The translations under genes were made by a program, and so were the position numbers. From NCBI GenBank assembly GCA_963854735.1, contig OY978107.1, positions 7,501-71,500 on the forward strand: DNA of 64,000 nucleotides. Direction: 5' to 3'. This document shows positions 58,305 through 64,000 of the stretch, piece after piece (position 1 is the stretch's first letter; the number at the start of each line of letters is the position of its first letter). Origin of the DNA: Marvania coccoides (lineage: Eukaryota; Chlorophyta; Trebouxiophyceae; Chlorellales; Chlorellaceae). The notes under the pieces are model-generated. The model saw only the letters and a list, made by a program, of their open reading frames with translations. It did not search any database and had not been told where the DNA came from.

Positions 58305-59487
58305 ATGCGCTCAATCAAGCTGTACATTGCGCTCATTGGTGAGTGCGGCGCCGAAACCAGCACTGTGTCGATTAGATTGGAAAAAAAGTCCATGAAGACA
58401 AGTCGCTTATATATCGAGCGCATTCACTGTGCAGGCATCTGCCTCCTCGCAGTGGAGACGGCTGGCCATCGCCTCGGCCGCTGCGTCTCTTACCACCACC
58501 TGGGCCGCAAAAACTGGGACACCGCTCTCTTCTTTTACAACAAACTCCAGAACCGGTTCTCGAGGGAACCTAAATACCTGCTTCCCGCGGAAGGAGCCAC
58601 GGAGGCGCAGGCGGCGTGCACCATCCCTACGTGGGTTGTCCAACCATCCAGCATCGACATGAAAGTTACAAAATTTTGCCACGACGTGGAAAAAAGGATG
58701 CCTGGAGGCTATAGGCACTTTTACAACATCACGTACACCTTCAAAGACAGCTGCAAAAGGCGTGTGAAGCTCAAGCTGAAGGGCACGCTGGGAGGTGAGC
58801 TCAAGCTGCAGGCACATATTTTTTTTCTATTTTTTTTTTTTTTTTTTTTTTAATTAATTTAAATATTATTTATTTGCAGGCTGCAATTCTTCGGTGACTG
58901 GGCACGCTGACCCCTACCTGCTCCCCATTAAAAAAGTAAAGGCGCTGCTGCCCATTTCGCGCCTCAAGTGGCCTGGAATCCCCTATACCGACAACGAGGA
59001 AGTGGCCGGGACCCCGGACTGCCCACCATACGCAAAGGAGGCCGATCATCAATGCCATCTTTCGCATGGTCCCCATGGCACCCAAAGGGTGTCCTGCCGA
59101 CTTCCTCATGCGGTATTCTGGGACTCGACTTTCTTCCCGGTATTTAGCCGCATATGGTACCGCGAACAGAAGCCGAAGCCGTTCAAATGGGGGGCGATGA
59201 ATATCGGGTTCATTGAAGAGGTCAACGAGAAGCCGGCGACCGAGGTATGCTACGGATTCAACGATGCCTTTTCTGTAGCAAACGCCGCGATGCTGTACCA
59301 GAAAATCGTGGTCTCTGAGTTCAAATTTGGGCCCCCCAAGCCGCCTACCAAAGTCTGGAAGGGCGGATACTTCCTGAACGTCACCTACATCGACGAAGAC
59401 CGTTACCAGACTTTTGACTGCTCACCCAGATTTGTATTTGATGAGAGTGTCGGGTGGGAATGGAAATATTCGCTTATCAAAAGCTGA
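58305..59487 (+). CDS. secreted protein of unknown function, tandem copy A
   Basis: Three exons: 58305-58338, 58435-58794 and 58880-59487; product 333 residues. An upstream in-frame ATG (58245) would add 20 residues; 58305 was chosen because MRSIKLYIALIGICLLAVETA is a classic signal peptide that spans the first intron. The mature protein is Cys/Trp/Tyr-rich: HHLGRKNWDTALFFYNKLQN, FCHDVEKRMPGGYRHFYNIT, CNSSVTGHADPYLLP and KPFKWGAMNIGFIEE. NIT, NSS and NVT are possible N-glycosylation sites. No known domain was recognised. About 1 kb upstream of a near-copy; exons 1-2 and intron 1 are almost identical between the two. Confidence 0.8.
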
Positions 59488-60472
59488 GCATCATAACTGC
59501 CGTGGTGACAGGTGGCACATCATCCTGTCCGTTTGTTTTTTATTCAGGCTATCTTTTCCAATTCATTTTAACGTTGATAATACAGTTTCCATACTCCCAA
59601 ATACCGAAACAGTAAAATGCAGTTCAGAGTATATTCTCGGATGCAGTGCATCGATACGAGTGCATTGGTATGTCATGTCATCTAAATCATTCGATGTAGC
59701 GAAAAAGGTATGCTGCAGGTGGCGCATAAAAAATGCAACCCAGCGAGCTTCTTCATGATCATTGTGGTATATTGCATCGTTGATGTATATTCGTTTGCAT
59801 TCAATGGTTCAGTTTGGGTCAGCGGGCCTGCGGATCTCAGGAAATGCCGCTGCCCGTCGTCTTTGAGTACGTCAAGACGTATCAGATGCGCTCGCCTGCG
59901 TTCAGCCGCGACAATTGTGGTCACTGCCTGGAGTTGAAGTTGGCAGACTGTGGGAGCCCGCTCAATCTTGAAGTTTCGCTGGGCGGCAAAGGCCGAAGGA
60001 TGCCACCCTGCGTCGCTCCCAGTGGTACGCCCGGCGCTGCACACCGGGCGCTGGAACATGCGCTGGATGACCTTCGTCAGGTCGAGGCAGCAGCCACACT
60101 GCAGAGGGAAAGTAAAGAAAGTTCTCACCTTGACCGGCGTCAAATTTCCTGCGGTGATTTTTGTAAAAGGGCAGGTGAGGAGGGCCGCGGGTAATGAAGA
60201 GCAGGTCGTCTGTGGCGGTATCTGAGAGGATGTTACTTGAGGCAGAAGTAGAGGTACGGGTGAAGCGTTGCGCAGGGCTTCGTTCCAGCGAATTTCCCGG
60301 TCGTCAAGGTTTAATTAATTTTAATTGTCGTTGACGGAAGTGTGCTCGAGCAATTTCGCACCACCGTTTTCATGCCACCCGGTCAGTCTGAGAAGCTCGC
60401 ACCAGCTCATTCAAATTTGACGACGTAGCTCGTCATGACGTGGCCAATTAAAGCCATATAATCGCAACAAAA
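59488..60472. other. spacer between tandem paralogues with a coding-like island
   Basis: Bases about 59840-60010 read LPVVFEYVKTYQMRSPAFSR and NCGHCLELKLADCGSPLNLE in one frame, with host-like codon use and a possible acceptor (TCTCAG) before it. Frames break afterwards. It may be a decayed gene or exon between the paralogues. The last 45 bases or so of the spacer, from about 60428, begin the duplicated unit (compare 58200). Confidence 0.4.
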
Positions 60473-60532
60473 ATGCTTTTGCTGTCGACTATACGTATTA
60501 TTCAACGTATTCAAGCGTTCGTGATCGCACCC

Positions 60533-61670
60533 ATGCGCTCAATCAAGCTGTACATTGCGCTCATTGGTGAGTGCGGCGCCGAAACCAGCACACTGTGTCG
60601 ATTAGATTGGAAAAAAAGTCCATGAAGACAAGTCGCTAATATATCGAGCGCATTCACTGTGCAGGCATCTGCCTCCTCGCGGTGGAGACGGCTGGCCATC
60701 GCCTCGGCCGCTGCGTCTCTTACCACCACCTGGGCCGCAAAAACTGGGACACCGCTCTCTTCTTTTACAACAAACTCCAGAACCGGTTCTCGAGGGAACC
60801 TAAATACCTGCTTCCCGCGGAAGGAGCCACGGAGGCGCAGGCGGCGTGCACCATCCCTACGTGGGTTGTCCAACCATCCAGCATCGACATGAAAGTTACA
60901 AAATTTTGCCACGACGTGGAAAAAAGGATGCCTGGAGGCTATAGGCACTTTTACAACATCACGTACACCTTCAAAGACAGCTGCAAAAGGCGTGTGAAGC
61001 TCGAGCTGAAGGGCTCGCTGGGAGGTGAGCTCAAGCTGCACAGAATTTTTTCCTACTTTCTCATTATTTTGTAATATTCAAATATTATTTATTTGCAGGC
61101 TGCAATTCTTCGGTGACTGGGCACGCTGACCCCTACCTGCTCCCCATTAAAAAAGTAAAGGCGCTGCTGCCCATTTCGCGCCTCAAGTGGCCTGGAATCC
61201 CCTATACCGACGACACTGAAGTGTCCGGGAACCCTGACTGCCCACCATACGCACCTATAGCCTCCTCGCATCGTTGCGGGCTCGGTCACTATCACACGCT
61301 GTGCCGACACCCTCACGAGGAATTCTGGGACTCGGATTTCTTCCCCGTTTTTAGCCGCATATGGTACCGCGAACAGAGGCCGAAGCCATTCAAATGGGGG
61401 GCGATGAATATCGGGTTCATTGAAGAGGTCAACGAGAAGCCGGCGGCAGAGGTGTGCTGGGGCCATCCTAGCGGCGGCGGCGCAGTCCACGCGATGCTGT
61501 ACCAGAAAATCGAGGTTTCTGAGTTCAAATTTGGGCCCCCAAAACCGCCTACTAAAGTCTGGAAGGGCGGTTACTTCCTGAACGACACCTACATCGACGA
61601 AGACCGTTACCAGACTTATGACTGCGCACCCAGTGTGGCTGAATGGGAATATTCACTTGTCAAGATTTGA
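60533..61670 (+). CDS. secreted protein of unknown function, tandem copy B
   Basis: Three exons: 60533-60566, 60665-61024 and 61099-61670; product 321 residues. The signal peptide, exon 2 and intron 1 differ from copy A at only a handful of bases. Intron 2 is quite different. Exon 3 starts identically up to GIPYTD, then diverges over about 40 residues (here CPPYAPIASSHRCGLGHYH), is again near-identical through KPFKWGAMNIGFIEEVNEKP, diverges in a short block (EVCWGHPSGGG), and ends with related but different residues. Changes are concentrated in Cys/His-bearing loops, giving a mosaic. Confidence 0.8.
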
Positions 61671-62640
61671 TCACTGCGGTGGTGACAAGTGGCAAATCAT
61701 CCTCTTTCCGTTTGTTTTTTTTTATTCAGTCTTTTCCAAATCAATTTTACGTTACTAACCACTCAATGCACTCTTAATTTGTTGGCCTGCCGGATTGGGC
61801 TGCTTATCACGGAGCTCATGCATAGTTTTGATTTTTAAAAAGGTTGAAGAGAACTGTTCTCCATATTTATGCTTATTCAACGTCTTTGCCGTCACCGCCA
61901 TTTCAAATTTCCAAGCTGATTGGATCCCAAATATTTCTTATCGTGTTCATTATTTCGTGCAATTTGATTTGTAAGCTTGTAACGTAACGCCACGTAAACA
62001 GTACTGTACAACTGCTTTCCCTTGTTTGTCTCCGTCGGTTGGGCCGGGGACTCAGAGGACCCCCTCTTGATGTCAATCATGGTTAAAAACGCTCGAAAAT
62101 GGTCTTATCCTAGCCTTCCCCCAGCTTTCCCCCAGCTTTCTCCCTGCCTTTAATTTTCGTCCCCCAGCGAAAATATTGACACGATCATCGTGACGATGGC
62201 AATGTTGGCCAGCCATCAAGAGACTTCCACCTTCAAAATAATATTTAGTGGGTTGCAACATCAGCTAACATCTCAACTACGATATCTCTCTATGCAATGA
62301 TATTTTTTCTTTGAAAAATGTTCTGGCCACCAAAGCATTTCAAGGCGACTTCTCGGCAGCTCCCATTTCGCAATTTTGCATTTAGGGCCAATTTTTTTTT
62401 TTCGGTTCAAAAAAAAATCAGATTCGCAATTACACTCAAATGCTAGACCAACAAGTTCTCAAAATGGTTCGATTGGAAACAGAAAAACAACCGACTTCAA
62501 TTTCTGCGGGGAAAAGGGTTTTCAGGCCGCCGCAGGCATTGATCTGAAAACTCAACACGCCAAAATATTGAATTTTATGGCCGCCTGCTGAAAAAAAGAA
62601 AGGCTCTAGGAAGAAGAGAAAAATTGCTGCTGCTTGACAA
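61671..62640. other. intergenic region
   Basis: About 970 AT-rich bases between copy B and the right-edge gene. A small CCCCCAGCTTTC repeat lies near 62117-62142. No gene was seen. Confidence 0.5.
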
Positions 62641-64000
62641 ATGGAGCCGGCTCCAGCGGATTCGCCTCCTCCCCCTCAGCCAGAGCAGCAGATGCCCGCT
62701 TCCGCATTCCTTCAAGCGGCGACCGCGCCCATCCACCACCGCGGCGGCAGTTTTCGAACCCAGTCCTCTACGTCCTCTGGAGGCTCTTCCGGAGTTATTG
62801 CAGGCAGAGCCCCAACCGCGACCACCGCTAGCACCCCCGGCAGTTTGACCGGATGCTCCCCCTTTGCGCAGCTCAGCAAGGCCGCGCCCGAGCCCTCCAG
62901 CAGCAACAGCAGTGAGCTGCCGCTGCCAGATTATGTCCGCCCCAAATCACCAAAGTCGTCCGTTATTATGGAGACCGTGCAGGAGGGCGGCATAGAAGAC
63001 GTAGCAGAGCTGTTAGCGCAGTCTGCGCCGGTGCTTGATGGTACAGGCAGCTCAGCTTCTTTGAAAGGAATGCACAACTCGCCTGGAAGTGGTGAAACAA
63101 ACACCAGCGCGCACTCCACCCCCGCGCCGACCTCCCTCAACGCAGCAGAGCTGCAAGCTGCAGCTTTGCAAGCCCTGCAAGGCCAATTTAGGACCACCAA
63201 CCCCCCGAGTCCTCGCACAGCTGCGCAGCGCCTGCAGCAAGCCGGGCCTAGCCCTTTCTTTGCCGACCCCGAAGCGCCGCCCAGCCTCCCCCGGTTTGCG
63301 TTTCAGCAGCAGCACTGCGATTGGTCGTCCATCCAAGCCGAAGCTGCGCCCACGCCCCGTTTTTCTCCCGTCGGCGGCTGCAGCGGTTGCCCATTGAATC
63401 CCAACGACAACGACAGGCTTGGCCTGGGGAATTTTCAGCCCATGCAGCGCATCTCTGAAGACGGCAAGTCCTCCACCGCGCGCTGCTGCAGCGAGCCTGT
63501 GCCGTCTGCTGCTGCCGCCTCCTGGCCGCCGCCTGCCACTGGCAGCCAATTTCTGCAAATTCAAGCGCAGCAGGCGCAGCAGCTGCTGTCGTTCTCCAAC
63601 CCCAGGTACTCCAGCACAATGGATGTACAGTCGGGGACTGCTCAGTGGGCGAGTGGGGGCGGCGGCGCATCCTTGCCTTCGCCACCGCCTTCTGCTTACA
63701 GCGGCAGAACGTCTGCTCTGAGCAGGTTGCAGCTTTCCGCTAAAATGTTGCCCCAGGTACAGATTAATTTACTGGTATTTTTTTCATTTATAACTCGTGA
63801 CTAGTTTTGTTATTTATTTGTTTAAAAAACAATTTCACCCAGAATTAATTTTATTGCATGCCTTGCAGGTGCGTGCGCTGCTGGGCGTGGGCGGCCGCTT
63901 TGCGTCCGTTCCAAACCGCGGGCACGTCTACGAGGGCGGCGATGTGCGGCTGGTGAGCCTCCCCCAGGGCTGCTCGTTTTCCGAGCTGGTGGCGGTGCTG
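62641..64000 (+). CDS. PB1-domain protein, truncated by the window edge
   Basis: Exon 1 is 62641-63756 (372 residues). Exon 2 starts at 63869 and runs off the right edge, adding 44 residues. Exon 1 is a low-complexity Ser/Pro/Ala/Gln-rich region. Exon 2 reads VRALLGVGGRFASVPNRGHV and YEGGDVRLVSLPQGCSFSEL, matching the start of a PB1 domain of the plant type, where the sequence usually runs FGGRILPRP...YVGGETR(L/I)VS. In plants such PB1 domains often precede Raf-like MAP3K kinase domains. A kinase downstream is possible but lies outside the window. Confidence 0.72.

Overview
The window is eukaryotic nuclear DNA, most likely from a green alga (Chlorophyta). The coding exons are GC-rich with C or G at most third codon positions. 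They are split by short AT-rich introns, nearly all GT-AG, with 3' ends such as TTTGCAG. The gene content is photosynthetic and green-lineage: a plastid-type HSP90, two bestrophin-like channels of the thylakoid type, UDP-sulfoquinovose synthase (SQD1), a plastid-type rhomboid, two RelA/SpoT homologues and a secreted multicopper oxidase with SPPPP hinges as seen in algal wall proteins. No rRNA, tRNA, CRISPR or prokaryotic operon structure was seen. The species cannot be named from the sequence alone.

Layout. 1-1.6 kb: no gene I can support. 1.6-4.0 kb: HSP90C (+). 4.7-8.2 kb: two bestrophin-like genes head to head. 8.4-9.1 kb: a PIF/Harbinger-like MITE with a TAA target duplication. 9.2-10.3 kb: rhomboid (+). 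11.1-12.2 kb: hydrophobic protein (-). 12.8-13.5 kb: small membrane protein (+). 13.5-15.3 kb: repeat-bearing gap. 15.3-17.2 kb: EF-hand membrane protein with a decayed 3' half (+). 17.4-18.3 kb: FkbM methyltransferase (-). 18.5-19.4 kb: URI-like acidic protein (+). 19.9-21.7 kb: SQD1 (-). 22.0-23.5 kb: alpha/beta hydrolase (+). 24.3-27.9 kb: multicopper oxidase in 12 exons (+). 29.1-31.1 kb: helical-repeat-like protein (-). 31.6-35.3 kb: RSH-A (+). 36.4-40.3 kb: KUP/HAK potassium transporter (-). 40.8-41.6 kb: unknown gene (-). 42.4-45.8 kb: RSH-B (+). 46.7-47.5 kb: ALG14 (-). 48.1-49.4 kb: second FkbM methyltransferase (-). 50.7-51.5 kb: unknown basic protein (-). 53.2-54.8 kb: low-complexity nuclear-type protein (+). 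55.3-56.7 kb: plant-conserved unknown (-). 57.1-57.8 kb: a hAT-like element with perfect ends carrying a small GC-rich ORF. 58.3-61.7 kb: two tandem secreted-protein paralogues. 62.6 kb to the right edge: PB1-domain protein, cut off.

Shared themes. Plastid function dominates: protein folding, thylakoid anion flux, sulfolipid synthesis, intramembrane proteolysis and ppGpp signalling. Two RSH genes of different architecture lie within 15 kb of each other with a potassium transporter between them. Secretory-pathway genes (ALG14, two anchored FkbM enzymes, the multicopper oxidase, the tandem secreted pair) form a second group. The most unusual features are the hAT-like element and the tandem secreted pair at 57-62 kb. 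All exon joins were inferred from splice signals, reading phase and protein-family continuity, not from transcripts.
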